NCBI RefSeq assembly: GCF_022568775.1
Contig: NZ_JAKZHW010000001.1
Coordinates: 1,860,001 to 1,924,000 of the forward strand
Direction: 5' to 3'
Source of the DNA: Sphingomonas telluris
GTDB lineage: Bacteria; Pseudomonadota; Alphaproteobacteria; Sphingomonadales; Sphingomonadaceae
Length of the DNA: 64,000 nt
Positions 9,101-16,934 of the stretch are shown one piece after another. Position numbers and translations under genes: made by a program. Position 1 is the first letter of the stretch. Each line of letters opens with the position of its first letter. Below the pieces are notes generated by a model, which worked only from the letters and a program-made list of their open reading frames with translations, did no database searches and was not told where the DNA came from.

Positions 9101-10630
9101 CAGGCCGACACCGACGTCGCCGGATCGGCATTCATCACCGGCAATAGTGGACCCACGGTCGCGAGCCTTTTCACGGGCGTCGGCGCGACGGAGATTGGCT
9201 TCGCTCGAAGCACCAACTCCTTGGTGACGGTGACGGGCGGAAGTGCTGGCGCCGATGGTCCTGCGACGCAGGAGCTGAGCTATGCGCTGAGCGTGGTCAA
9301 CGGCACGCCCTCCGGCGTTTCGACGACCGGCGGCACCGCGATCTTCATGTACAACGGCACCGGCGCGACTGCGGGACTGATCCTCGGCCGGGTGGGCAAC
9401 GAGAACGGCGCAAGCGCCGACACCCCCAATGGCAGCGGAGCGATCGCCTTCGCGCTTTCGGTGAATTCGCTGACGGGCGAAGTCTTCCAGGCGCAGTATC
9501 TGTCACTACTGCATCCAACCGGCGGTGCATCGTCACCCGACGAGACAATCGCCCTTGCGGATGGAGCCGTGCAGGCGAGCGTGTCGAGGACAGACAAGGA
9601 CGGCGATGTCGCCACGGACTCGAACAACAACATCGGGCTCGAAGTGAAGTTCGATGATGATGGCCCAACCATCACAGGCCAGGCGGCGGGCAGTTTGACG
9701 CCGAACGACCTGCAGGTCGCGAACACTCTGAACGCGACGGACTCCAGCTCCTACACGCTGGGATCTGGAGCGGACGGGTTGAAGAGTTTCAACATCGTCG
9801 GACCGGCTGACTCGAGCGGTGATTTCACCTGGCAGTACTTTGACGTGGATGGCGTCAACGGCGTCGAGAACAACGAGATCAAGGGCTTCTACAAGGGGAA
9901 TGCCCTGTACACGTTGGAGCTCAACAACGACGGCACGTACAGCTTCAAGATGATCGGTACGTTGCCGGGTTCAACGCTGAATCTGAGTACTGCCGAGATC
10001 AAGGCAGGAGCACCGGACACGAACAGCATCGAAGTCGGCGCGCAAGAGAACGATCAATTCGTTCGTATCTCCGGCGATAGCAGTGTCGGCGCCGGCAACA
10101 TCAACGAGAGCAATGCCTTTGTGGGCGTGGACAACGGCAATCTGGATACCGGAGAGACGCTGATCTTCACCCTGCACAACGCCAACGGATCGCAGGTGAA
10201 TTTCACCGGCATCAGCATCGGTACGAAGGCGCCGGCGTCCAGTTACCACGTTGTTGCTCACTTGGTCGGCGGCGGCACCTACGTGCAGGACCTCGCGCTC
10301 GCCAAGAATGCGGCGATTCTAGTCGACCCACCGGGCAACGTGCTGGTCAGTTCTATCGAGATCACCAAGACTGCCGGTTCCTCCACCAAGATCGGCATTG
10401 GCGACATCGACATCTTCACGCTGCCGGCCGACGTGCAGCTCGGCTTCACAGTCGAACTGAAGGACGGAGACAATGACACGACGACTGCGAGCTTCGTCGT
10501 GGACATCGATGGCAACCTCGATGGGAACTACGATTCAAACGTGAATGCGCTGAGTGTCGTGAATCCGCTGAGCAGCAGCACGCTCTACGATCCGTTCGCT
10601 CATCAGCATCAGGACCTATTGCTGATGTGA
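6113..10630 (+). CDS. Giant DUF5801-repeat (T1SS-143 type) exoprotein 1
   Basis: This 1505-aa acidic, Thr/Ser/Gly/Asp-rich, Cys-poor protein has no signal peptide. The SD is GGGGGA before ATG 6113. Layout: a unique N-terminal region (residues 1-499); three tandem 157-aa DUF5801 units (about 500-970, each opening FxDDGPGI and containing LTVDET, YALSTPGGASGL and QRAVVHPTNDPDES); a divergent fourth unit (about 970-1180); and a C-terminal module (about 1180-1505) shared with the gene at 11088, ending in DLLLM. Known family members are type I secretion substrates or adhesin-like surface proteins. RTX nonapeptides are not seen, and no T1SS transporter genes are in the window. Surface adhesion is inference. 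Confidence 0.88.
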   Translation: MAIVFSIDNDRVAAGTQNLTTDQTAGTQTPPDGNDVNITLSAASNIDGFGATANSVDAGFETYLAGLGLSPTQKAFAVNVDGAQSSNTFIQATANGGETFTDLRFIDPGATNLITGMQTLAGDPLYLHVDASGNFATVTTAQGAGGTVVAGFALINESINNVTHVATAGVQMVTFQAIKHTDTNSNDETLSFTDVLSVGASATLSFNFAQLDAGNFLWAAVGSSTSAMLITGQDLNVTDTAGGKQGDIDKGGTDPSDAVNTSKASDTTIGINAQHFADSGGGNPTDGSVGVFTFVTGLQPLSGQNPTYTGQNVKQIDYNNYINTSASAVNISQLTGSGTGDMKIALWEAGGGTPASGQDPDQAAGSLLPEEGYADVAGQSYSYIGDQDTDRHLTDDTIVNVGTVTIGANTWNWNDANITTGVTKGTVTVAISGNLITIHGAQAGDTINFTARDDPASALDGTFNRITIQALAHSASFDIGHIDLTQATSSGAGLGSHLFADDDGPGITGTLTGATALTVDETTLATDASASFAGQFTPSYGTDGQAATPVTYALSTPGGASGLVDTASGQNVVLSLNASGQIEGRTATSNALVFVVSVNASGTVSLDQQRAVVHPTNDPDESKSLSAANLVVLTATAHDGDGDIASSPLNIGQLLNFKDDGPGISGTLTNAPTLTVDETVLATNASASFAAQFTPSFGADGQGATPVAYALSTPGGASGLLDTATGQSVVLSVNASGQVEGRTSGSGALVFVVSVSSNGTVTLDQQRAVVHPTNDPDESKSLQAANLVVLTATANDKDGDSASTPLNIGQLLVFKDDGPGISGTLNNAPTLTVDETTLATDASASFAGQFTPTYGADGQGATPVGYALSTPGGASGLVDTASGESVVLSLNASGQVEGRTASGNVLVFVVSVDGSGNVSLDQKRAVVHPTSDPDESKTLSASNLVVLTATANDKDGDSASTPLNIGQLLVFKDDGPSITAVTNTGASVRHDETAGVQADTDVAGSAFITGNSGPTVASLFTGVGATEIGFARSTNSLVTVTGGSAGADGPATQELSYALSVVNGTPSGVSTTGGTAIFMYNGTGATAGLILGRVGNENGASADTPNGSGAIAFALSVNSLTGEVFQAQYLSLLHPTGGASSPDETIALADGAVQASVSRTDKDGDVATDSNNNIGLEVKFDDDGPTITGQAAGSLTPNDLQVANTLNATDSSSYTLGSGADGLKSFNIVGPADSSGDFTWQYFDVDGVNGVENNEIKGFYKGNALYTLELNNDGTYSFKMIGTLPGSTLNLSTAEIKAGAPDTNSIEVGAQENDQFVRISGDSSVGAGNINESNAFVGVDNGNLDTGETLIFTLHNANGSQVNFTGISIGTKAPASSYHVVAHLVGGGTYVQDLALAKNAAILVDPPGNVLVSSIEITKTAGSSTKIGIGDIDIFTLPADVQLGFTVELKDGDNDTTTASFVVDIDGNLDGNYDSNVNALSVVNPLSSSTLYDPFAHQHQDLLLM
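7610..9022 (+). repeat. Three tandem 471-bp coding repeats (DUF5801 units)
   Basis: Units at 7610-8080, 8081-8551 and 8552-9022 are each exactly 471 bp (157 codons), measured from the conserved FKDDGP codons. A degenerate fourth unit of different length starts at 9023. Units 2 and 3 are closest in sequence. Equal length and high identity make the array prone to slippage or recombination, so unit number may vary between strains. Confidence 0.85.
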
Positions 10631-10642
10631 CGCTGCGGGCAT

Positions 10643-10722
10643 GACGCGCTCGCGAACCTCGGCGAGCCGTCGGCACGGGGGCAAGGACAGGGCCGCGGGC
10701 AGCAACCCCCGCGGCCCTGCTC
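10643..10722 (+). terminator. Trailer with two hairpins after exoprotein 1
   Basis: The first hairpin has stem CTCGC/GCGAG around 10648-10665. The second is strong: AGGGCCGCGGG (10689-10699) pairs with CCCGCGGCCCT (10708-10718) around an 8-nt loop. The tail is not T-rich, so efficiency as an intrinsic terminator is uncertain. The same arrangement, with shared words GGGGCAAGG and CAACCCCGCGG, follows the second exoprotein gene. Confidence 0.6.
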
Positions 10723-10750
10723 CTGTGTGCCTCCGAACGGCGAACAGCAG

Positions 10751-11000
10751 TTATCCAAAGTTATCTATACTTCCGCAGTTCGTTGTTTTATTTAGAGAAT
10801 TGCGCGTAAAGCTTGTTTGGCGGCGTGGGACTGGGGTCCGCCGCAATTGTCGCTCGATGACGTTCACGTCGAAGTGACAGGCCGATCTTTAAGCGACCGA
10901 CCTGCCAGTACTCTGGGGCAGAGGACTGCGCACATGACCCATAGTCCGTAACTGATCGAGACCGCTGAGAGATCCGGTCTGTCGCGCCGGTCACCAGTGA
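10751..11000 (+). promoter_or_regulatory. Long conserved leader, copy 2 (upstream of giant exoprotein 2)
   Basis: Same ordered blocks as copy 1: TTATCCAAAGTTATCTA (10751); TGCGCGTAAAGC (10801); a GGCGGCG..CCGCCGC hairpin (10819-10844); TTGTCGCTCGATGACGT-tc-ACGTCGAAGTGACA forming a longer stem than in copy 1; CGACCTGCCAGTACTCTGGGG (10898); and GAGACCGCTGAGAGaTCCGGTCT, where AGACCG pairs with CGGTCT. It ends about 90 nt before ATG 11088. Several differences between the copies keep stems or use G-T wobbles, suggesting a structured RNA. The rest of 10631-11087 holds the trailer of the previous gene and no ORF. Confidence 0.6.
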
Positions 11001-11087
11001 TCCCTGGGCAAGTTCATCGCGCACCGAGCTGCGCCGGCGCCTTCACTCCGGCGCACGGATGCCGTGCGCCAACGTGAGGAGGACGAC

Positions 11088-13871
11088 ATGTCTCTTACGA
11101 TCTCCAACGCAATTCTCGACGAAGAATTTCGCGCTACACAGCTCGGCACCGCCGACGACAATGACGTCGCGGTAGCCACGTTCGATGCGAGCTCTTTCAA
11201 GACCGCCGTCAATGCGCTGTCGTTGAATCTTCTGTCGAGCCCGACCGGCTTCCCGCAATTTGCGGAGAAGACGAACTTCGTCAGCAGCACCAACCAGGTG
11301 ACCAATTACTTCCTGACCAGCTCGGCCACGGGCACGCCATTCCCCGCCGGTGGTACTGCCACCAGCCTCTATGTCGGAAGCAACCAGGTCTACCTGTTTG
11401 CGACAAGCAATCCGGACATCGTTGTGGGCCGGGTCGGTAACGGCACCACGGCCAATCCAAGCGGCTCTGTCGCAATCGTAATAGGCATCGACGAGCATGT
11501 AACCGCGGGCGTGGTCACATCCGCAGACTTGTGGCTGATCCAGCGCGCGCCGCTCATCGAGGACGGACTGAATCAGGTCGACTCAGCGGACACGCTCGAT
11601 CTCACGAATTTGGTCTATCTGGGTTCGGATTATGCCACTTCCACCGAAGTTCCGTTCGACAATTATGGGAAGGTACCGTCCGGCCAGGATGCATTCGCTC
11701 TCGTTGCCCCGACCAGCGGCAACAGCACCGTCGACCTCTTACTGACGGGCTTTAACGGGTCGGCAGTGTCGACCGTAAACGTCAGCACGACCGGCCTCGG
11801 TTCCGGCGCGCAGCATGTCGATGAAGGAGAATCCCTGCGGGTCGACGTGGTCGATGCGAACGCCACCAATTTCTCGAATGCCGATGATCCGAACGAGGTC
11901 CACGACGAGTCCTACCTGGGATACGCCGGAGGCCACAAGGACGTCGTCAACGCGACGTTTGCGATCTCCCAGATCAACCCGACCAACGTGGTCGCAACCG
12001 TCAGCGTCTTTGCATACCGGACGACCACGAATGATCAGGGGACCGGCTTCAACCAGAACGCCATCAACGCCCCGGGCTCCGTCGTGCAGATCGATGTCGA
12101 CGACGTCAAGATTCTGAACGCGGCCGGCGGGGATATCACGGCAACGTTCCTCTCGCGCGGCGGCACGATCGCGCTCGATCCGAACAATGCGAACGGCGTG
12201 AAGATCTCCGGACTACTTGTGAACGAGCAGGTGAAGTTCACGCCCGACGGTCAGCTGTTCAACCGCTTCGTCGTCACCAATAGCGACGCGACAAGCGGGC
12301 CCGATGCGTTCGACGTCGGGAAGATCAAGGTGACCACGCTCGTCGGCGGAAGCGCCACCGAATATGGCGAACTGGGATCGCACATCATCTACGAAGACGA
12401 CGGTCCCAAAATCACCGCCAGCGGGGCAACGATATCTGCCCTCGTCGCGGATGACTCAACGCTTGGCACAGATCCGACGGGCAGCTTCGCGAGCTTGTTC
12501 AATGCCCCCGATTACGGTGCAGATGTGCCGGCGTCCTCGACGCTGGCCTATACGCTGGGCATCAGCGGCACCGGCGCCGCGACGGGCCTGACGGAAACAT
12601 CGAGCGGCGATGCCATTTTCCTGTTCCTGGAGAGCGGGAAAGTCGTTGGGCGCTCCGGCGACACGGCGTTGCTCGCGGCGGGCGGGCCTGTCGTGTTCGA
12701 AATGAGCGTCGATGCCAACGGCGTCGTAAAGCTGGATGAGAAGAGCGCAGTGGTGCATCCGACGAACCCCGATCAGGATGAATCGACGAGCGCGATGACA
12801 GCAAGCCTGATCACCTTGACGGCGAGCGTAACCGATTCCGAGGCTGCGTCGGCGAACGATAGTGCCTCGGCAAACGTCGACATCGGCGACCTGTTCAAGT
12901 TCAAGGACGACGGGCCAAAAATCGACCCGTCGGCGAACGTCAACACGCCGAACGACCTGCAGGTCGCCAACAAGACCGACTCAACCGGGCAGGATACGAG
13001 TAATTACGTCCTGACCCCCGGGAATGACGGCTTGAAGAGCTTCATCATCAAGGGGCCGGCGGACTCGTCAGGCGACTTCACCTGGCAATATTTCGACGTC
13101 GACGGCGTGAATGGTGCCGAGAACAATGAGATCAAGGGCTTCTACAAGGGAAGCCCCCTGTACACGTTGGAGCTCAACAACGATGGCACCTACACGTTCA
13201 AGATGATCGGGACGCTCCCGAGTTCAACGGAGAACCTCGGGACGACCATCATCCACGCCGGAGGTCCGACCGATACTGTCGACGTACAGGCGGCTGCTCC
13301 TTCCACGGACTTCGGAAGGATCATTGCCGACAGCGCGGTCGGAGCCGGGCTCGTGAACGCCAGCCATGGCTTCGTCGGCGTCGACAACGGCAATCTCGAC
13401 AATGGGGAAGAGCTGAACCTTAGCCTGCACAAGGCGAATGGCGACCTCATCTCGGTTACCGGGATCAATGTCGGGACGAAGAGCGCGGGGACTTGTCACT
13501 ACGATGTGTTTGTCACCATCAATGGCGTCGAGACCCAGGTCTTGAACGATGTCGCGGTCGGCAAGAACGGCGTCATTCACGTGGATGACCCCAATCCGAA
13601 CGACAATTTCCTGATCCAGTCTGTCAGCATCGTCAAAGTCGACGGGAATGCCGTGAAGATCGGTCTCGGGGACATCCAGTTCCTGTTGCCGCCGAACGAC
13701 GTGCAGCTTGGCTTCACGGTGGAGGAGAAGGACGGTGACAATGATCCTGTCACCGCCAATTTCACCGTGGACATCGATGGCAACAATGACGGGACCTACA
13801 GCGCGACCGTGAACGCCTTGAGCGCGATCAATCCGCTAACCGCCCTTCATCAGGACCATCTGCTGATGTGA
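11088..13871 (+). CDS. Giant DUF5801-type exoprotein 2
   Basis: This 927-aa protein starts at ATG 11088, preceded by GAGGAGG; the upstream in-frame codons lie in the leader. It has no signal peptide. The N-terminal ~450 residues are unlike exoprotein 1. One DUF5801-like unit follows (YEDDGPKI at about 440, YTLGISGTGAATGL, KSAVVHPTNPDQDES). The last ~320 residues match the C-terminal module of exoprotein 1 (PNDLQVAN, GDFTWQYFDVDGVNG, NNEIKGFYKG, VDNGNLD, LGFTVE.KDGDND) and end HQDHLLM. Shared leader, C-terminus and trailer with a different N-terminus point to a duplicated export/attachment scaffold carrying a different head. Type I secretion is inferred. Confidence 0.86.
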   Translation: MSLTISNAILDEEFRATQLGTADDNDVAVATFDASSFKTAVNALSLNLLSSPTGFPQFAEKTNFVSSTNQVTNYFLTSSATGTPFPAGGTATSLYVGSNQVYLFATSNPDIVVGRVGNGTTANPSGSVAIVIGIDEHVTAGVVTSADLWLIQRAPLIEDGLNQVDSADTLDLTNLVYLGSDYATSTEVPFDNYGKVPSGQDAFALVAPTSGNSTVDLLLTGFNGSAVSTVNVSTTGLGSGAQHVDEGESLRVDVVDANATNFSNADDPNEVHDESYLGYAGGHKDVVNATFAISQINPTNVVATVSVFAYRTTTNDQGTGFNQNAINAPGSVVQIDVDDVKILNAAGGDITATFLSRGGTIALDPNNANGVKISGLLVNEQVKFTPDGQLFNRFVVTNSDATSGPDAFDVGKIKVTTLVGGSATEYGELGSHIIYEDDGPKITASGATISALVADDSTLGTDPTGSFASLFNAPDYGADVPASSTLAYTLGISGTGAATGLTETSSGDAIFLFLESGKVVGRSGDTALLAAGGPVVFEMSVDANGVVKLDEKSAVVHPTNPDQDESTSAMTASLITLTASVTDSEAASANDSASANVDIGDLFKFKDDGPKIDPSANVNTPNDLQVANKTDSTGQDTSNYVLTPGNDGLKSFIIKGPADSSGDFTWQYFDVDGVNGAENNEIKGFYKGSPLYTLELNNDGTYTFKMIGTLPSSTENLGTTIIHAGGPTDTVDVQAAAPSTDFGRIIADSAVGAGLVNASHGFVGVDNGNLDNGEELNLSLHKANGDLISVTGINVGTKSAGTCHYDVFVTINGVETQVLNDVAVGKNGVIHVDDPNPNDNFLIQSVSIVKVDGNAVKIGLGDIQFLLPPNDVQLGFTVEEKDGDNDPVTANFTVDIDGNNDGTYSATVNALSAINPLTALHQDHLLM

Positions 13872-13885
13872 GCGGTCATGCATGA

Positions 13886-13960
13886 CGGCCTCGCGCCCCT
13901 CAGGTGAGGCCGCCTTGTATGGGGCAAGGGAGGACCGTGGCACCCAACCCCGCGGTCCTT
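13886..13960 (+). terminator. Trailer with two hairpins after exoprotein 2
   Basis: Hairpin 1 pairs CGGCCTC (13886-13892) with GAGGCCG (13906-13912). Hairpin 2 pairs AGGACCGTGG (13931-13940) with CCGCGGTCCT (13950-13959, one G-T pair), followed by TCCTTCGT. Position, order and words such as GGGGCAAGG match the trailer of exoprotein 1. Confidence 0.6.
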
Positions 13961-14028
13961 CCTTCGTGAGGCTGGCCTAAGGGACTTTGCCGATAGCCGG
14001 AGGAAGCTTCGCAGATAGGTTCCGCGAG

Positions 14029-14121
14029 ATGGATCGCAACCAACTCCTGTCGTTCGTCGTGATGGCGTCCGTGCTGTTCTTCGTCGCCTTCCTGTTGTCG
14101 CGCTCGCGGCGAAATCGCTGA
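14029..14121 (+). CDS. Putative 30-aa single-span membrane microprotein
   Basis: The frame reads MDRNQLLSFVVMASVLFF then VAFLLSRSRRNR: a single hydrophobic helix (about residues 6-23) with an Arg-rich C-terminal tail, the usual topology of bacterial membrane microproteins. The SD is poor (AGG about 13 nt upstream; GGAGGA further out). Its TGA abuts the terminator of the convergent rplQ. No homologue is recognised and chance coding cannot be excluded. Confidence 0.35.
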   Translation: MDRNQLLSFVVMASVLFFVAFLLSRSRRNR

Positions 14122-14156
14122 AAAAATAGGGCCGCGAGATCGCTCCCACGGCCCTT
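14121..14156 (-). terminator. Intrinsic terminator of rplQ
   Basis: Read on the minus strand, AGGGCCG and CGGCCCT (14149-14155 and 14128-14134) form a GC stem, followed directly by TATTTTTT. This is a classical rho-independent terminator 25 nt after the rplQ stop. Confidence 0.8.
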
Positions 14157-14179
14157 GATCCTGTCTGAAGGCCGAAGGC

Positions 14180-14599
14180 TTAGGCGGCCTCGAACTCTTC
14201 CTCGGTCACGACCGGACCGCTGTCCTGGCCCTTGGCGCTGACGTCGCGATCGACGAACTCGATGATCGAGATCGGCGCTGCGTCGCTGGCGCGGATGCCG
14301 GCCTTGATGATGCGGGTATAGCCGCCGTTGCGGTCCGCGTAACGCGGCGCGAGGACATCGAACAGCTTCACGAGCTGTGCATCGTCCAGAAGGCGCGCAT
14401 GCGCGAGACGGCGGTTGCTGAGACCGCCATGCTTGGCGAGCGTGACCAGCTTCTCGACATAGGGCCGAAGCTCCTTCGCCTTGGCGGTCGTGGTGGTGAT
14501 CTGCTCGTGCTTGATCAGCGCTGCAGCCATGTTGCGGAACAATGCCGCACGGTGGCTGGAAGTGCGCTGAAGCTTACGTCCGCCTACGCGGTGACGCAT
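14180..14599 (-). CDS. rplQ: 50S ribosomal protein L17
   Basis: This 139-aa protein opens [20 protein letters not shown] and contains the L17 core ([21 protein letters not shown], split over the first two helices, and [18 protein letters not shown]). Family length is about 120-140 aa, with an acidic C-terminal extension typical of alphaproteobacteria. It is a component of the large ribosomal subunit at the exit-tunnel side. Normally rplQ directly follows rpoA; here the gene upstream is a divergent oxidoreductase 202 nt away, so rplQ must have its own promoter. It ends in a clear intrinsic terminator. Confidence 0.97.
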   Translation of the reverse strand: MRHRVGGRKLQRTSSHRAALFRNMAAALIKHEQITTTTAKAKELRPYVEKLVTLAKHGGLSNRRLAHARLLDDAQLVKLFDVLAPRYADRNGGYTRIIKAGIRASDAAPISIIEFVDRDVSAKGQDSGPVVTEEEFEAA

Positions 14600-14801
14600 G
14601 GTCTTTCTCCGTTCGTTCGGGGACCGTGCAAGGTATCCCCGGCCAGGCGGACTTATTCGCGGGAGCCGCCCCTATTCCCGTCACTGTTGGGTGAGCCGCG
14701 CCCTCAACAGGAAACGCGGCTCAGAGTCAAGGCTTTGGCCTATTCCTCCCCCGATCCCGGGCGCGGGTTGAATTGTCCCTAGGCCCGCCCATCTCGCGTC
14801 C

Positions 14802-15803
14802 ATGATCCCCTTGTCTGTTCTCGACCTCGCCCCAATCGCCGAAGGGAGCGACGCCGGTCAGTCCCTCCGAAACTCCGCCGACCTTGCGCAAAACGCCGAG
14901 CGGCTTGGCTACAAGAGGTTCTGGATGGCCGAGCATCACTCCATGCCGGGCATCGCCAGCGCGGCCACCGCGGTCGGGCTTGCGTTTGTGGGGACGCAGA
15001 CCTCGACGATAAGGATCGGCGCCGGCGGGATCATGCTTCCCAACCACGCGCCCCTGACCATCGCCGAGCAGTTCGGCACGCTCGACAGCCTGTTCCCCGG
15101 TCGCGTCGATCTCGGCCTCGGACGAGCGCCGGGGACGGACCAGGCCGCGGCTTATGCGCTTCGGCGGAACCTCTCTGCCGGGGAGAACCAGTTCCCGAAC
15201 GACGTCGTCGAGCTCATGGGCTATTTCAAAGGCGAGAACAGCCGCGTCCGCGCCATTCCAGGTGAAGGCCACAACATTCCGCTGTGGATCCTCGGGTCGA
15301 GCCTTTACGGCGCGCAGCTAGCGGCCATGCTCGGCCTTCCCTACGCCTTCGCGTCTCACTTCGCGCCGCAGATGATGATGGAGGCGATCGCCTACTATCG
15401 CGAGCGGTTCCAGCCGTCCGAGCAGCTCGACAAGCCCTACGTCATGCTCGGATTCAATGCGTTCGTTGCCGACACGGATGAGGAGGCCCAACTGCTCTCC
15501 ACATCGATCCAGCAAGCGTTCGTCGCGTTGCGGACGGGGCAGCCGACGCAGCTCCCGCCACCGCGCGCGGGCTATGCCGAGACGCTGCCGCTCCAGTCGC
15601 GCGCCATCCTGGACAGCGTCCTGTCCTGCTCGGCCATCGGAAGCCCCGAGACAGCCCGCAAGCAGGTCGAGGATTTCATCGCGCGGACCAAACCGGACGA
15701 GCTGATGGTCACTGCTCAGATTTACGACCATCGCGCACGTGTCCGTTCCTACGAACTACTGATGGAAGCCGTCAGCCAGCCCGCGCTCTCACCCGTCGAA
15801 TAA
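14802..15803 (+). CDS. LLM-class flavin-dependent oxidoreductase
   Basis: This 333-aa protein belongs to the bacterial luciferase-like superfamily (TIM barrel). It opens [21 protein letters not shown] and has the characteristic [17 protein letters not shown] and [13 protein letters not shown] motifs, with a [14 protein letters not shown] loop. Family members use FMNH2 or F420 to oxidise small organic substrates; the substrate is not predictable here and it resembles the YhbW subgroup. It is the first gene of a probable five-gene run (LLM, OYE, DMT, crcB, ppa), with 9 nt to the next gene. Confidence 0.92.
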   Translation: MIPLSVLDLAPIAEGSDAGQSLRNSADLAQNAERLGYKRFWMAEHHSMPGIASAATAVGLAFVGTQTSTIRIGAGGIMLPNHAPLTIAEQFGTLDSLFPGRVDLGLGRAPGTDQAAAYALRRNLSAGENQFPNDVVELMGYFKGENSRVRAIPGEGHNIPLWILGSSLYGAQLAAMLGLPYAFASHFAPQMMMEAIAYYRERFQPSEQLDKPYVMLGFNAFVADTDEEAQLLSTSIQQAFVALRTGQPTQLPPPRAGYAETLPLQSRAILDSVLSCSAIGSPETARKQVEDFIARTKPDELMVTAQIYDHRARVRSYELLMEAVSQPALSPVE

Positions 15804-15812
15804 GGAAGCTTC

Positions 15813-16916
15813 GTGTCCGCACTGTTCAGCCCTCTGGAGGTCGGCAACCTCCCGCTCGAGAACCGCATCGTGATCGCCCCGATGTGCCAATATTCGGCCG
15901 AGGACGGCCGCATGACGGACTGGCACACGATTCATCTGGGCAATCTCGCGCTGTCCGGAGCCGCGCTCCTGACGATCGAGGCGACGGCAGTCCTGCCCGA
16001 AGGCCGCATCAGCTACGGGGACGTCGGCCTGTGGTCGGACGAGACCGAGGAGGCGATGGCCCGGGTGCTGGAGAGCGTCCGGCGCTGGTCCGACATGCCG
16101 ATCGCAATTCAGCTCGGCCACGCGGGGCGGAAGGCCTCGACGGACAAGCCCTGGTTCGGCGGAGCACAGATCGCGCCGGGAGCCGAGAATGGCTGGCAGA
16201 CCGTCGCGCCCTCGCCCATTCCCTTTCTCGACGGCGAGAACCCACCGGTTGAGCTGAGCCGCGCGCAGATGGATGCCATCCGCGATGCCTTTGCCGACGC
16301 TTCGCTGCGCGCCGAGCGCTTGGGTCTGGCCGCGGTTCAACTGCACGGTGCGCACGGCTATCTTCTGCACCAGTTCCTCTCGCCTTTGTCGAACCAGCGC
16401 ACGGACGATTATGGCGGAAGCCTGGAGAACCGCATGCGCTTCCCGCTGGAAGTGTTCGATGCGGTCCGCGCGGCTTTCCCTGCCGACAAGCCGGTGACGA
16501 TGCGGTTGTCGGCCACGGATTGGGTCGAAGGCGGCTGGGACATCGAGCAGACGATTGCGTTCGCGAAGGAGCTCGATGCGCGCGGATGCGCGGCCATTCA
16601 CGTGTCGAGCGGCGGCCTTCATCCGGCGCAGCAAATCCCCGTGGGACCCAGTTACCAGGTGCCGCTTGCCCGCGCCGTGAAGCAGGCGGTGAGCATGCCG
16701 GTCGTGGCAGTCGGAATGATCACCGATTTCGAGCAGGCCGAAGCGATCGTCGGCACGGGCGACGCGGACATGGTCGCGCTTGCGCGCGGCATCCTGTTCG
16801 ACCCGCGCTGGCCATGGCACGCCGCCGCGCACCTGGGTGCCCGGGTGAAGGCTCCGGCGCAGTACCTCCGCTCCCAGCCGCGCCAGTTCCGCGAGCTGTT
16901 CGACTTCGGACAATAA
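15813..16916 (+). CDS. NADH:flavin oxidoreductase, old yellow enzyme (YqjM-like)
   Basis: This 367-aa FMN TIM-barrel starts at GTG 15813 after AAGGAAG. Motifs: NRIVIAPMCQYSAEDG near the N-terminus (the Cys typical of the YqjM class), the HGAHGYLLHQFLSP substrate-site His pair, DDYGGSLENR, and a C-terminal GDADMVALARGILFDPRWPW phosphate-binding part. The family reduces activated C=C bonds with NAD(P)H. The likely role is detoxification of electrophilic enones. It is co-directional with the LLM oxidoreductase upstream (9 nt) and the transporter downstream (18 nt). Confidence 0.94.
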   Translation: MSALFSPLEVGNLPLENRIVIAPMCQYSAEDGRMTDWHTIHLGNLALSGAALLTIEATAVLPEGRISYGDVGLWSDETEEAMARVLESVRRWSDMPIAIQLGHAGRKASTDKPWFGGAQIAPGAENGWQTVAPSPIPFLDGENPPVELSRAQMDAIRDAFADASLRAERLGLAAVQLHGAHGYLLHQFLSPLSNQRTDDYGGSLENRMRFPLEVFDAVRAAFPADKPVTMRLSATDWVEGGWDIEQTIAFAKELDARGCAAIHVSSGGLHPAQQIPVGPSYQVPLARAVKQAVSMPVVAVGMITDFEQAEAIVGTGDADMVALARGILFDPRWPWHAAAHLGARVKAPAQYLRSQPRQFRELFDFGQ

Positions 16917-16934
16917 GTCGGCCATGGCGAGCGG

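Noticed and set aside
6113..13871. Classical RTX toxin operon
   Set aside because: No GGxGxDxxx nonapeptide arrays and no adjacent ABC transporter, HlyD or acyltransferase genes.
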